A stretch of DNA of 11,392 nucleotides from the NCBI GenBank assembly GCA_038204185.1, contig JBBRDE010000181.1, positions 1-11,392 on the forward strand, in the 5' to 3' direction. This document shows positions 1 to 6,547 of the stretch, piece by piece; position 1 is the first letter of the stretch; every line of letters starts with the position of its first letter. Origin of the DNA: Salmonirosea sp038204185. GTDB taxonomy: Bacteria > Bacteroidota > Bacteroidia > Cytophagales > Spirosomataceae. The notes under the pieces are model-generated. The model searched no databases, was not told where the DNA came from, and was given only the letters and a program-made list of their open reading frames with translations. The position numbers and the translations under genes were made by a program.

Positions 1-34
1 TCTATCATTCTATCAATCAACCATTCTATCATTG
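1..34. repeat. Degenerate TCNN tetranucleotide repeat, ATTCTATCATT family
   Basis: The first 34 bases read as consecutive tetramers TCTA TCAT TCTA TCAA TCAA CCAT TCTA TCAT. They contain the 11-mer ATTCTATCATT at 23-33. TATCATTCTAT (3-13) has a perfect inverted copy, ATAGAATGATA, at 78-88, so a hairpin with a long loop is possible. The same 11-mer occurs in both orientations at the right end of the window (11189-11249). It lies in the leader region of the lipoprotein gene at 148. Function is unknown; this looks like a dispersed intergenic repeat. Confidence 0.6.
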
Positions 35-147
35 ATACCGTAAAACTACGCAATGGGGTTCAATTCTCAAATTGTTAATAGAATGATAAGAAGGTAGGTA
101 CTCCCTTTTAACTACTTTTAGCCTGTATAAAACAAAACTTCGTTCCG

Positions 148-2595
148 ATGAAAAGATGGTTTCTGCCGCTGATTTCCCTTATCTTCCTAGCATGCAATTT
201 TTTAACTAGCTGTAAGCCCGGCCAAAGCGGTAATCAGTCTGATGCAATAAATTCCCTTCGCGCCACGCGCGTGATGCTGCCCAACGGCTGGTCATTGACG
301 GCGCCCGGTAAAGTTTTGCCCCTGGGCGATTTGCCGCTTAATGTCGCCGTTTCGAGTTCGGGTAAGTGGATGGCCTTTACCAATAACGGACAGGGGACGC
401 AAAGCATCACGCTTGTTAATCGCGCCGATGAAACGGTGGCGGATGAAATTGCCATCCCGAAATCATGGGTAGGGTTAGCATTTTCGCAGGACGAAAAACG
501 GCTGTTTGCCTGCGGGGGTAATGATAACCTGATCAGGATTTACCAAAACAAGGAGGGTAAGCTGAGCGAAACGGGTCAAATCGTGCTGGGGCAGCCGTGG
601 CCCAAACAATCCATTTCTCCGGCGGGCCTATGCCTGGACGACGAGGCCCAGCGCCTCTACGTAGTCACCAAGGACGACAGCGCCCTCTACACATGTGATG
701 CCGTGACGCGGCAGGTACTGCGCCGCGAGCCCTTGCCCGCCGAAGCCTATACCTGCGTGCTTTCTCCGGATAAGTCGTTTCTTTATATCTCCCTGTGGGG
801 TGGGGAAAAAGTGCTGCTGTATGATTTGAAAAAAAGAACGATTGGCGGAGAAGTGGCGGTAGGTAGCCACCCCAACGACATGGTACTTACTAAAAGCGGT
901 GAACACCTCTTCGTGGCGAATGGCAACGAAAATACGGTATCCGTAATTGATGTACCCGCCCGGCGTGTGGTCGAAACGCTCACCACCTCGCTTTACCCCG
1001 ATGCTCCTGCGGGTAGTACGCCCAACGGACTGGCGCTGTCGGAAGATGAGAAAAAGCTGTATATCGCCAATGCCGACAACAATTGTCTATCCGTGTTCGA
1101 CGTATCGGAGCGGGGGGAGAGCCGTTCGCTGGGATTCATTCCCACAGGCTGGTACCCGACTACGGTGCGCGAAGTAGGGGGCAAGATCTACGTTGCTAAT
1201 GGCAAAGGATTGACATCGCTGGCTAATCCCGGCGGTCCTCAGCCCACCATGACTCCCGCCGAGCGAGCCAAGGCGGAGTACATTGGGAGTTTGTTTCAGG
1301 GCAATCTTTCCATTATCGCAAAACCCAGTGAAGACTTGCTGGCGGGCTACACGCAATTGGTGTACGAAAACACACCCTACACCAAGGAAAAGGAAACTAC
1401 GAGCGAAGGCCAGAAGGAAAATCCTATTCCTCGCACGGTGGGAGATCCTTCGCCGATCAAATACGTGTTCTACATTATTAAGGAGAACCGCACTTACGAT
1501 CAGGTTTTTGGCGATATGCCCGAGGGTAACGGCGACGCCAGTCTGTGTCTTTTTCCCGAAAATAACACGCCCAACCACCACGCCCTGGCGCGGGATTTTG
1601 TACTACTGGATAATTTCTACGTCAACGCCGAGGTGAGCGCCGACGGCCACAACTGGTCGATGGCGGGCTACGCCAACGATTTTGTGGAAAAAACCTGGCC
1701 TACCAGCTACGGCGGACGTGGGGGTACCTACGACTATGAAGGTACCCGTAAGGTGGCTCACCCCAGAGCAGGCTTTATATGGGACTACTGCCAGCGGGCG
1801 GGCATGAGCTACCGTACCTACGGGGAGTTTACCTCGCAGGGCAAGCCGAATATCAAAGCACTGGAAGGGCATTATGCTCCCAACTACCGGGGCTACGACC
1901 TGAGTTATAAGGATGTGGACCGTGAGGCCGCCTGGGAAAAAGATTTCGACGCACTAGTAGCGGCCAATGCCGTACCTCACTTCAATACCCTGCGTTTCTC
2001 CAACGACCATACGTCGGGCATGCGCATTGGCGCGCCTACCCCGCAGGCTGCCGTGGCCGACAACGACCTGGCATTGGGACGATTCGTGGAGCATTTGTCC
2101 AAAAGCCCAATCTGGAAAGAATCGGTCGTATTTGTGGTGGAGGACGATGCCCAGAATGGCCCTGATCACGTAGATGCCCACCGCTCGGTGGCAATGGTGA
2201 TGGGACCGCATGTAAAGCGAGGCTTTGTGGATCATACCATGTATAGTACCACCTCACTGCTGCGCACGATGGAGTTGATTCTGGGACTGCCGCCAATGAG
2301 TCAGTACGATGCCGCCGCTACCCCGCTCTGGCGCAGCTTTACGGCTAAGGCTGACGCGAAACCCTATGTCGCTCGGCCTAACAACATACCGTTGGATCAG
2401 CGGAACGTGGCGGTGAACAAGCATTCCATTCGTTCGGGTGAACTAAACCTGACGGTACCCGATGCGATCAATGATGTGGAATTCAGTGACATTGTGTGGA
2501 AAGCCGTTAAAGGAATCGATAGCCCGATGCCCGCTCCACGCCGGAGTGCATTTGTATGGGCGAAGCCTGATGAAGAAGAGGAAGATGATGACTGA
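148..2595 (+). CDS. Lipoprotein: YVTN beta-propeller fused to a phosphoesterase domain
   Basis: An 815-residue exported lipoprotein. The signal peptide ends in lipobox LTSC with Cys22 as the likely lipidated residue; C16 is a weaker alternative. Residues of about 50-350 carry propeller blades of YVTN type, for example LFVANG at 254-259 and LYIANA at 304-309, each followed by a VSVID/LSVFD strand. Residues of about 435-720 match the phosphoesterase family of acid phosphatases and phospholipase C (PF04185). KENRTYD at 445-451 supplies the Glu-Asn pair, DGHNWS (His501) follows, and EDDAQNGPDHVDAH at 665-678 supplies the paired Asp (666/667) and His residues that bind metal in this family. It therefore probably hydrolyses phosphate esters at the cell envelope; the substrate is unknown. 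The C-terminus is a run of Asp and Glu. No Shine-Dalgarno sequence precedes the ATG, as is usual in Bacteroidota. It appears monocistronic, with a strong terminator at 2691. Confidence 0.88.
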   Translation: MKRWFLPLISLIFLACNFLTSCKPGQSGNQSDAINSLRATRVMLPNGWSLTAPGKVLPLGDLPLNVAVSSSGKWMAFTNNGQGTQSITLVNRADETVADEIAIPKSWVGLAFSQDEKRLFACGGNDNLIRIYQNKEGKLSETGQIVLGQPWPKQSISPAGLCLDDEAQRLYVVTKDDSALYTCDAVTRQVLRREPLPAEAYTCVLSPDKSFLYISLWGGEKVLLYDLKKRTIGGEVAVGSHPNDMVLTKSGEHLFVANGNENTVSVIDVPARRVVETLTTSLYPDAPAGSTPNGLALSEDEKKLYIANADNNCLSVFDVSERGESRSLGFIPTGWYPTTVREVGGKIYVANGKGLTSLANPGGPQPTMTPAERAKAEYIGSLFQGNLSIIAKPSEDLLAGYTQLVYENTPYTKEKETTSEGQKENPIPRTVGDPSPIKYVFYIIKENRTYDQVFGDMPEGNGDASLCLFPENNTPNHHALARDFVLLDNFYVNAEVSADGHNWSMAGYANDFVEKTWPTSYGGRGGTYDYEGTRKVAHPRAGFIWDYCQRAGMSYRTYGEFTSQGKPNIKALEGHYAPNYRGYDLSYKDVDREAAWEKDFDALVAANAVPHFNTLRFSNDHTSGMRIGAPTPQAAVADNDLALGRFVEHLSKSPIWKESVVFVVEDDAQNGPDHVDAHRSVAMVMGPHVKRGFVDHTMYSTTSLLRTMELILGLPPMSQYDAAATPLWRSFTAKADAKPYVARPNNIPLDQRNVAVNKHSIRSGELNLTVPDAINDVEFSDIVWKAVKGIDSPMPAPRRSAFVWAKPDEEEEDDD

Positions 2596-2609
2596 ACGGA
2601 ACTTGAACC

Positions 2610-2642
2610 AGATTTGACAACTCTCCGAAGGTTATCAAATCT
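2610..2642. repeat. REP-like hairpin downstream of the lipoprotein gene
   Basis: AGATTTGACAAC (2610-2621) and GTTATCAAATCT (2631-2642) form a 12-base-pair inverted repeat with one mismatch, around the 9-base loop TCTCCGAAG. It starts 15 bases after the stop codon at 2595. No T-tract follows, and a much better terminator lies 50 bases further on. It is therefore more likely a repetitive extragenic palindrome or an mRNA 3'-end stabiliser than a terminator. Confidence 0.45.
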
Positions 2643-2690
2643 ACGTCTCGAAACGAAATCAGGGGACTAAACTTGGGTAAGGTTCGTAAT

Positions 2691-2733
2691 AAAAAGGAGA
2701 ATCAGTCCATCAATGGGCTGATTCTCCTTTTTT
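2691..2733. terminator. Strong symmetric rho-independent terminator
   Basis: The stem AAAAGGAGAATCAGTCC (2692-2708) pairs with GGGCTGATTCTCCTTTT (2715-2731) around the loop ATCAAT. That gives 17 pairs with a single G-T wobble. It is followed by a T-tract and preceded by an A-tract, so it could act in both directions. It ends the transcript of the 148-2595 gene and insulates the regulatory region to its right. Confidence 0.9.
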
Positions 2734-2885
2734 ATTGTCTTTTGGTAAGTGTTTGACCAGTAGAGCATTTCGGTAATTAATTGTACATTTTCCTTAAAGG
2801 ATAGATAGTATTGATTAATATCGGAATAGTACAATTAAAAAATCGTTTTTTGGATGAAAATAGCGTAGTAAATAATAAACGACTT

Positions 2886-2915
2886 GTTGTATTATTTATA
2901 TAAACGTTGTATAAT
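2886..2915 (+). promoter_or_regulatory. Direct repeat, possible LytTR-type operator
   Basis: GTTGTATTAT (2886-2895) and GTTGTATAAT (2906-2915) match at 9 of 10 positions and start exactly 20 bases apart, about two helical turns. LytTR-domain regulators bind paired direct repeats with a GTT core at roughly this spacing, and a LytTR regulator is encoded at 6544-7320. The flanking bases fit the published LytTR consensus only partly. The sites lie about 55-85 bases upstream of the -33 box of the promoter candidate. Confidence 0.25.
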
Positions 2916-2968
2916 TCTAATTTTATCGTAGGACTGTGCGATGAACTTTTGAAATCAAAAACGATTCT

Positions 2969-3000
2969 ATTGACTGGCGTTGCCCTATGGAGTACGTTTG
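2969..3000 (+). promoter_or_regulatory. Bacteroidota-type promoter for the 3124 gene
   Basis: TACGTTTG at 2993-3000 is a perfect TAnnTTTG -7 box. ATTG at 2969-2972, with TTG at 2970-2972, matches the -33 TTTG box at three of four bases, with a 20-base spacer, inside the known 19-21 range. Transcription would start near 3005-3007 and give a leader of about 117 bases. CGTTTGT (2995-3001) and ACAAACG (3018-3024) form an inverted repeat overlapping the -7 box and start point, which could be an operator or an early RNA hairpin. Confidence 0.5.
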
Positions 3001-3123
3001 TAGAGTCAAAACAAGTAACAAACGGCTTTTCAGAAAAAGAGTAAAAGCTGATCTGGGCAAGATTAACAAATTATTAAAAAAATACAATCACGAAGTAGTC
3101 GTACCTTTAAAAAAATAACAGAT

Positions 3124-3510
3124 ATGAAAAGAATTATTTTAGTAGCTGCAGTATGGATGGGAGTATCCGCTGCAAACCTGGCCACCGCAAACACCATCAA
3201 CGCTTCAACCGAAGTGCGCACCGATGAAACCGTAGACGTGAATGTGGAAGCGTTTAAGGACATGAAGTTCAAGCTGACGGTAAAAAACCTGTCGAACCGC
3301 TCCTACATTGCGATCAAACGCGCCACGGGCGAAGTACTTTATAGTGAGTATGCCGGCAAAACCGAAAACTACACCAAAGTATTCGATCTGTCGAACCTGG
3401 CCGACGGAAAGTACACCTTCGTTGTAGAAACCGGAAACGGTAACATGCAGAAGCCTTTCACGATCACCACGGAAACCACCCGTACCGTGACACCAATCAC
3501 TGCGGATTAA
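3124..3510 (+). CDS. Small secreted protein with T9SS sorting-domain-like fold (copy 1)
   Basis: A 128-residue exported protein. Residues 1-22 form a type I signal peptide with likely cleavage at ATA|N. The mature part of about 106 residues has alternating beta-strand character. It carries the pattern IKRATGEVLY, then FDLSNLADGKYTF, then QKPFTI, which is characteristic of the small Ig-like domains that resemble Bacteroidota T9SS type A C-terminal sorting domains or DUF3244-like proteins. There is no separate cargo domain. It is related to the protein at 4963-5334, sharing the DL/I..LA.GKY..V and K.F.I motifs in register. It has its own promoter candidate (2969-3000) and terminator (3561-3598), so it is probably monocistronic. 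The precise function is unknown; a secreted or periplasmic beta-sandwich is the safe description. Confidence 0.85.
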   Translation: MKRIILVAAVWMGVSAANLATANTINASTEVRTDETVDVNVEAFKDMKFKLTVKNLSNRSYIAIKRATGEVLYSEYAGKTENYTKVFDLSNLADGKYTFVVETGNGNMQKPFTITTETTRTVTPITAD

Positions 3511-3560
3511 AGTGGAGAACAGACTGGTAAATCAATAAGATCTTGCCCGAAATCAAAGTG

Positions 3561-3598
3561 CGGACGCCCGGATTGACAACCCGGTGCGTCCGTTTTTT
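3561..3598 (+). terminator. Rho-independent terminator after the 3124 gene
   Basis: CGGACGC pairs with GCGTCCG, and CCGG (3568-3571) pairs with CCGG (3581-3584), with one bulged T in the 3' arm, around the loop ATTGACAA. Six T residues follow at 3593-3598. The T-tract is only on the plus strand, so it serves the 3124 gene. The minus-strand gene ending at 3613 has no comparable signal. Confidence 0.82.
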
Positions 3599-3612
3599 AT
3601 GTTCAGGGATTA

Positions 3613-4698
3613 CTATTTCAAAGGAGCTGATGCCACGGCAATTTTGGAATCTGCCGTACCGTAATACAGCCACCAACGTCCCCGGTAGGGTACCATGGAC
3701 TCAACGAAGGTGACGTTATTGACCTGCCCGGTAATCTCGTAAGGTTGGTCGGGCTTCATAAAGTAGCTTTTGGAGCGGTCGGTGAGGCGGTCGGGCGCGT
3801 CAAGGCTGAACAGAAATTGCCCGGCGGCATAGGTACCATCGGGTAGGTTAGTGTCTCCGTTTTTACCGTCATTCATCCCGTTATAGATCAATACAATGCC
3901 CTTGGGGGTGATGATGGCGGGCGGGCCGGGTTCCATCACCCGATAATCAAAGTTGCCGGGACGGTACCCGGCTACGGCTTTCAGGCTTTTATCCCCTTTG
4001 GTAAGCGGGTACCAGTTGATCAGATCATCGGACACTGCCGCGAAAAGCTGCTGCTTGTCGCCCCAGTACATCCAGTACTTGTCACTGATCTTCGTCGCAA
4101 TCAGCTTGCTACCTACCCGGCGGCACACGATAGACCCTGACTTCGACCATAGATCCTCGCCGCCGCCCCGAATGAAATTGTTGAAGGCCAGCCCGTATTT
4201 GGTCCATTTCTGCAAATCGGGCGACGTGGCCACGCAGAGTCGGGCGATATCGCCGTCGTAGGCGGTGTAGGTCATGACGTACTGGCCATCGGCGGTTTCC
4301 ACGACGCGCGGGTCCTCGATACCGCCCTCCCATTCGTACTTTTTCATAAAGTCATTATCAGGATACAGCACCGGCTGGGGCTGACGCTTGAAATGTACTC
4401 CATCGGTGCTGATGGCCAGGCCGATTCGGGAGGTACCATTGTACTTTCCGACCAGATCCTCGGCACGGTAGATCAGGTAAATCTTGCCATTGCGCACTAC
4501 TGCCGCCGGATTGAATACGTCTTTGGCTTCCCACTTGACGGTTTCTTTTCGTATCGGATCATCGAAGGTGCTGGTATTAATAGGCGTCAACACAGGATTA
4601 GCAGCATTGTGTTTACGAAACGGGCCAATAAGCCAGGATTGGGCAATAGCCGGGAAAGACAAAAGCAGCGTAAGCAGAAACAGCAAAAGGGATTTCAT
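3613..4698 (-). CDS. Secreted GH130-type beta-mannoside hydrolase or phosphorylase
   Basis: A 361-residue exported protein with a clear signal peptide cleaved near AIA|Q (residue 19/20). The rest is a five-bladed propeller of the GH130 / PH1107-related glycosidase family (PF04041). Diagnostic segments are NPAAV at 63-67, IYRAED at 76-81, SRIGLA at 90-95, GGIEDPRV at 125-132, MEPGPP at 255-260 and YYGTAD at 345-350. Length is normal for the family. GH130 contains inverting phosphorylases for beta-mannosides and also hydrolases of beta-1,2-mannosides. Export to the periplasm, where phosphate-dependent cleavage would waste the sugar phosphate, favours a hydrolase, but that is inference. No SusC/SusD pair is present, so this is not a classical polysaccharide utilisation locus within the window. 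It is transcribed divergently from 4963 and lies between the two small paralogues. Confidence 0.87.
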   Translation of the reverse strand: MKSLLLFLLTLLLSFPAIAQSWLIGPFRKHNAANPVLTPINTSTFDDPIRKETVKWEAKDVFNPAAVVRNGKIYLIYRAEDLVGKYNGTSRIGLAISTDGVHFKRQPQPVLYPDNDFMKKYEWEGGIEDPRVVETADGQYVMTYTAYDGDIARLCVATSPDLQKWTKYGLAFNNFIRGGGEDLWSKSGSIVCRRVGSKLIATKISDKYWMYWGDKQQLFAAVSDDLINWYPLTKGDKSLKAVAGYRPGNFDYRVMEPGPPAIITPKGIVLIYNGMNDGKNGDTNLPDGTYAAGQFLFSLDAPDRLTDRSKSYFMKPDQPYEITGQVNNVTFVESMVPYRGRWWLYYGTADSKIAVASAPLK

Positions 4699-4897
4699 GG
4701 AATGGGGTTTAGGGTGAAAGTCGGTTCATAAAGGTAAGGGAAATTTTATCCTGATGGCTTGCTTACCGGGGAGAGGGATTGGGATCAAAAACTCTTGAAC
4801 GATTCTGGGCTTTGGTACAGAAAAGTAATCTTCTGAAGTATTCAACCTGCCAAACGCCTGGCCCAACTACCTAAACCGGGCATTCAGTCCGATTTAG

Positions 4898-4928
4898 TTT
4901 CCGGGGCAGCTGACAGGGGCAACCTTTG
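4898..4928 (+). promoter_or_regulatory. Candidate promoter for the 4963 gene
   Basis: AACCTTTG at 4921-4928 matches TAnnTTTG at five of the six fixed bases. TTT at 4898-4900, followed by C, approximates the -33 TTTG box with a 20-base spacer. Transcription would begin near 4934, giving a leader of about 30 bases before the ATG at 4963. Both boxes deviate from consensus, so this is weaker than the promoter at 2969-3000. Confidence 0.35.
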
Positions 4929-4962
4929 TAATAGTTAATCACATAAACAACTGAATATTACC

Positions 4963-5334
4963 ATGAAAAAAACAATCTTATTGATGCTGGGTCTGGTAGC
5001 CGGAACCGCATCGTTCGCCCAGGAGTCCAATTCTCAAACTATTGCCGCTGTTGTAGAGCCGCAAGTACACGTGATGGCCCTGTCCAACCAGAAAGTCCGG
5101 CTGTTCGTTCAGCCCGAAGCATCGAAGGGTAAAATTGCCCTGCTTGATGAAGAAGGACATTCGCTCTTCGCCGAAACTGTCGCCCTCCATGAAGGTATCA
5201 ACCAGCAATTCGACATTGCCCAGTTGGCCACGGGAAAGTACCGACTGAAAGTTACGACCAGCACCGGCACCGTAACCAAGACGTTCATCATTCAGCCTGT
5301 ACCCCACGAAACCTTCGTAGTACTGGAATCCTAG
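4963..5334 (+). CDS. Small secreted protein with T9SS sorting-domain-like fold (copy 2)
   Basis: A 123-residue exported protein. The signal peptide spans residues 1-19 with cleavage at SFA|Q. The mature domain carries IALLDEEGHSLFAETV, then FDIAQLATGKYRLKV, then TVTKTFIIQ. This is the same order of motifs as in the protein at 3124-3510, and it is even closer to the usual type A sorting-domain pattern (D..G..L, then F.I..L..G.Y.L.V, then K.F.I). It has no cargo domain and ends 11 residues after the last strand. It is divergent from the GH130 gene and followed by a hairpin at 5372. Whether it is a free-standing adaptor, a decoy-like domain or simply a periplasmic Ig-like protein cannot be told from sequence. 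The family-level call is an inference from motif order. Confidence 0.85.
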   Translation: MKKTILLMLGLVAGTASFAQESNSQTIAAVVEPQVHVMALSNQKVRLFVQPEASKGKIALLDEEGHSLFAETVALHEGINQQFDIAQLATGKYRLKVTTSTGTVTKTFIIQPVPHETFVVLES

Positions 5335-5371
5335 AAATGAGACTCAATGCGAAAAGTGAAGTACCTCAGCA

Positions 5372-5408
5372 AATCCGACCAACTGGCTCGCACCCAGCTG
5401 GTCGGATT
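5372..5408 (+). terminator. Probable terminator between 4963 gene and kinase gene
   Basis: AATCCGACCAACTGG (5372-5386) pairs with CCAGCTGGTCGGATT (5394-5408), 15 positions with one mismatch, around the loop CTCGCAC. The downstream sequence CTGTATTTAATT is T-rich but not a clean tract. The hairpin probably ends the small-protein transcript and separates it from the two-component genes. Confidence 0.65.
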
Positions 5409-5437
5409 CTGTATTTAATTGAAGTAAATTTGCCACT

Positions 5438-6547
5438 ATGGATACCTTCCTTCCCGATTCGCTTACATTTCGGCAAAAAGCATGGCTGGCGTTTAGCGTA
5501 GTCACGGTCTATTGGCCCATCCGGCTCTACCAGAATATTCCGGGGGTAAGCACTGATTTTTTAATAAAAGCACTTCCCTTTTTGGTGGTAGAAGGAATCC
5601 TGACTTTCCTCTTATTTTTAGGGTGGGTCTACCTGATCGACGAAATACAGCGGCGGTTCGTGCGCTGGTTTGGCCGGGGAGATACGGGCGAACTCCGCTG
5701 GCCCACTCGCCTGCTCACGCTGTTATTGGCGGTTGGTTTGGCCTTGCTAACCAACGAACTATTCGGAACTGTGCGCCGGGGGATGGACGACGGCCTGATG
5801 CGCCAGTTCCCCAGCCTGGGTCAGGCACCGCAAAGGAGCCGCCCATCGCGCGATGCCGGACAGCGGGAGCGCATGAACAACGGGCTGACTTTCCTGGCCT
5901 TACTGTCAGCTTTTTACCTGACAGCGAATCGCTGGTCGGCCCAACGCATAAGGCAATTACAGGTGCAGGGTGAGCGCCTGGAAAAAGAGGCTGTACGGTC
6001 GCAGTTCGACGCTCTGAAAAATCAGGTAAATCCACATTTTCTGTTCAATAGCCTGAGTATCCTTAGCTCGCTGGTGGAGGTTGACACCCGGTTGGCGGTG
6101 CAGTTCATCGGTCGTTTATCCAAAGCGTACCGCTACATCCTGGAACAGCGCGACAACGAGCAAGTGAGCCTGCGGACCGAACTCGATTTCATCGCCGCCT
6201 ATACATTTCTTCTTATGATTCGCTTCGAGGACAAGCTTTTCGTGGATATCGACGTACCGGAAGCGGCCCGCGGCCGCTACGCCATTGCGCCCTTGACTCT
6301 GCAACTGTTGGTCGAAAATGTCGTCAAGCATAACCGCCTGTCGGAAGAGGAACCGTTGCGGGTAAGTATTGCGCTGGAAGGCGAATGGCTACGGGTGGCC
6401 AATCCCATACAGCCCCGACCTAAACGGGAGGAATCGACGGGAATTGGACTACAGAACATTACCAACCGCTACCGCCTGCTAACCGACCGACCCGTGTGGG
6501 TGGGCGAGCAGGACGAGGAGTTCGTTGTAAAACTACCCCTTCTATGA
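5438..6547 (+). CDS. LytS-type membrane sensor histidine kinase
   Basis: A 369-residue inner-membrane kinase of the His_kinase family (PF06580). Four hydrophobic segments, at about 14-31, 43-67, 91-109 and 149-164, form the membrane sensor. A short coiled coil (about 166-190) leads into the kinase core. NQVNPHFLFNSL places the phosphorylated His at residue 200. LVENVVKHN (N-box, Glu293-Asn294) and STGIGLQNITNRY (G-box, Gly335 and Gly337) complete the ATP site. There is no large periplasmic domain, so it may sense membrane state or a small ligand. It overlaps the next gene by ATGA (6544-6547), indicating translational coupling to its response regulator. A TAAATTTG box at 5425-5432 ends 5 bases before the ATG; if used, the transcript would be nearly leaderless. 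Confidence 0.93.
   Translation: MDTFLPDSLTFRQKAWLAFSVVTVYWPIRLYQNIPGVSTDFLIKALPFLVVEGILTFLLFLGWVYLIDEIQRRFVRWFGRGDTGELRWPTRLLTLLLAVGLALLTNELFGTVRRGMDDGLMRQFPSLGQAPQRSRPSRDAGQRERMNNGLTFLALLSAFYLTANRWSAQRIRQLQVQGERLEKEAVRSQFDALKNQVNPHFLFNSLSILSSLVEVDTRLAVQFIGRLSKAYRYILEQRDNEQVSLRTELDFIAAYTFLLMIRFEDKLFVDIDVPEAARGRYAIAPLTLQLLVENVVKHNRLSEEEPLRVSIALEGEWLRVANPIQPRPKREESTGIGLQNITNRYRLLTDRPVWVGEQDEEFVVKLPLL

Larger units (their letters stand above)
2734..3123. other. Gene-free AT-rich stretch with regulatory signals
   Basis: About 390 bases without a convincing gene and clearly richer in A+T than its surroundings. It contains a 10-base inverted repeat, TTAATTGTAC (2777-2786) and GTACAATTAA (2829-2838). 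It also contains the direct repeat described at 2886-2915, the promoter candidate at 2969-3000, and a leader of roughly 117 bases that ends in A-rich sequence before the ATG at 3124. The composition and signals fit an upstream regulatory region for the 3124 gene. Confidence 0.55.

Noticed and set aside
1..34. Possible CRISPR-like array
   Set aside because: The units are degenerate 4-base tandem steps without spacers, and no cas genes are present.
1087..1581. 164-codon open frame antisense to the lipoprotein gene
   Set aside because: It has no recognisable domain or signal and mirrors a well-supported gene with clear family motifs; it is a shadow frame.
2949..3044. A 31-codon frame starting TTG with a signal-peptide-like beginning (KSKTILLTGVALW)
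   Set aside because: Non-ATG start, very short, and it contains the best promoter candidate of the region. Hydrophobic stretches of this size arise by chance; at most it is a decayed signal-peptide remnant.
3613..4698. Polysaccharide utilisation locus around the GH130 gene
   Set aside because: No SusC/SusD-type transporter pair or other carbohydrate-active genes lie in the window, so the label is not supported.
6496..6543. Upstream in-frame ATG for the response regulator
   Set aside because: It would add 16 residues wholly inside the kinase gene and before the conserved receiver start; the ATGA overlap at 6544 is the usual arrangement.
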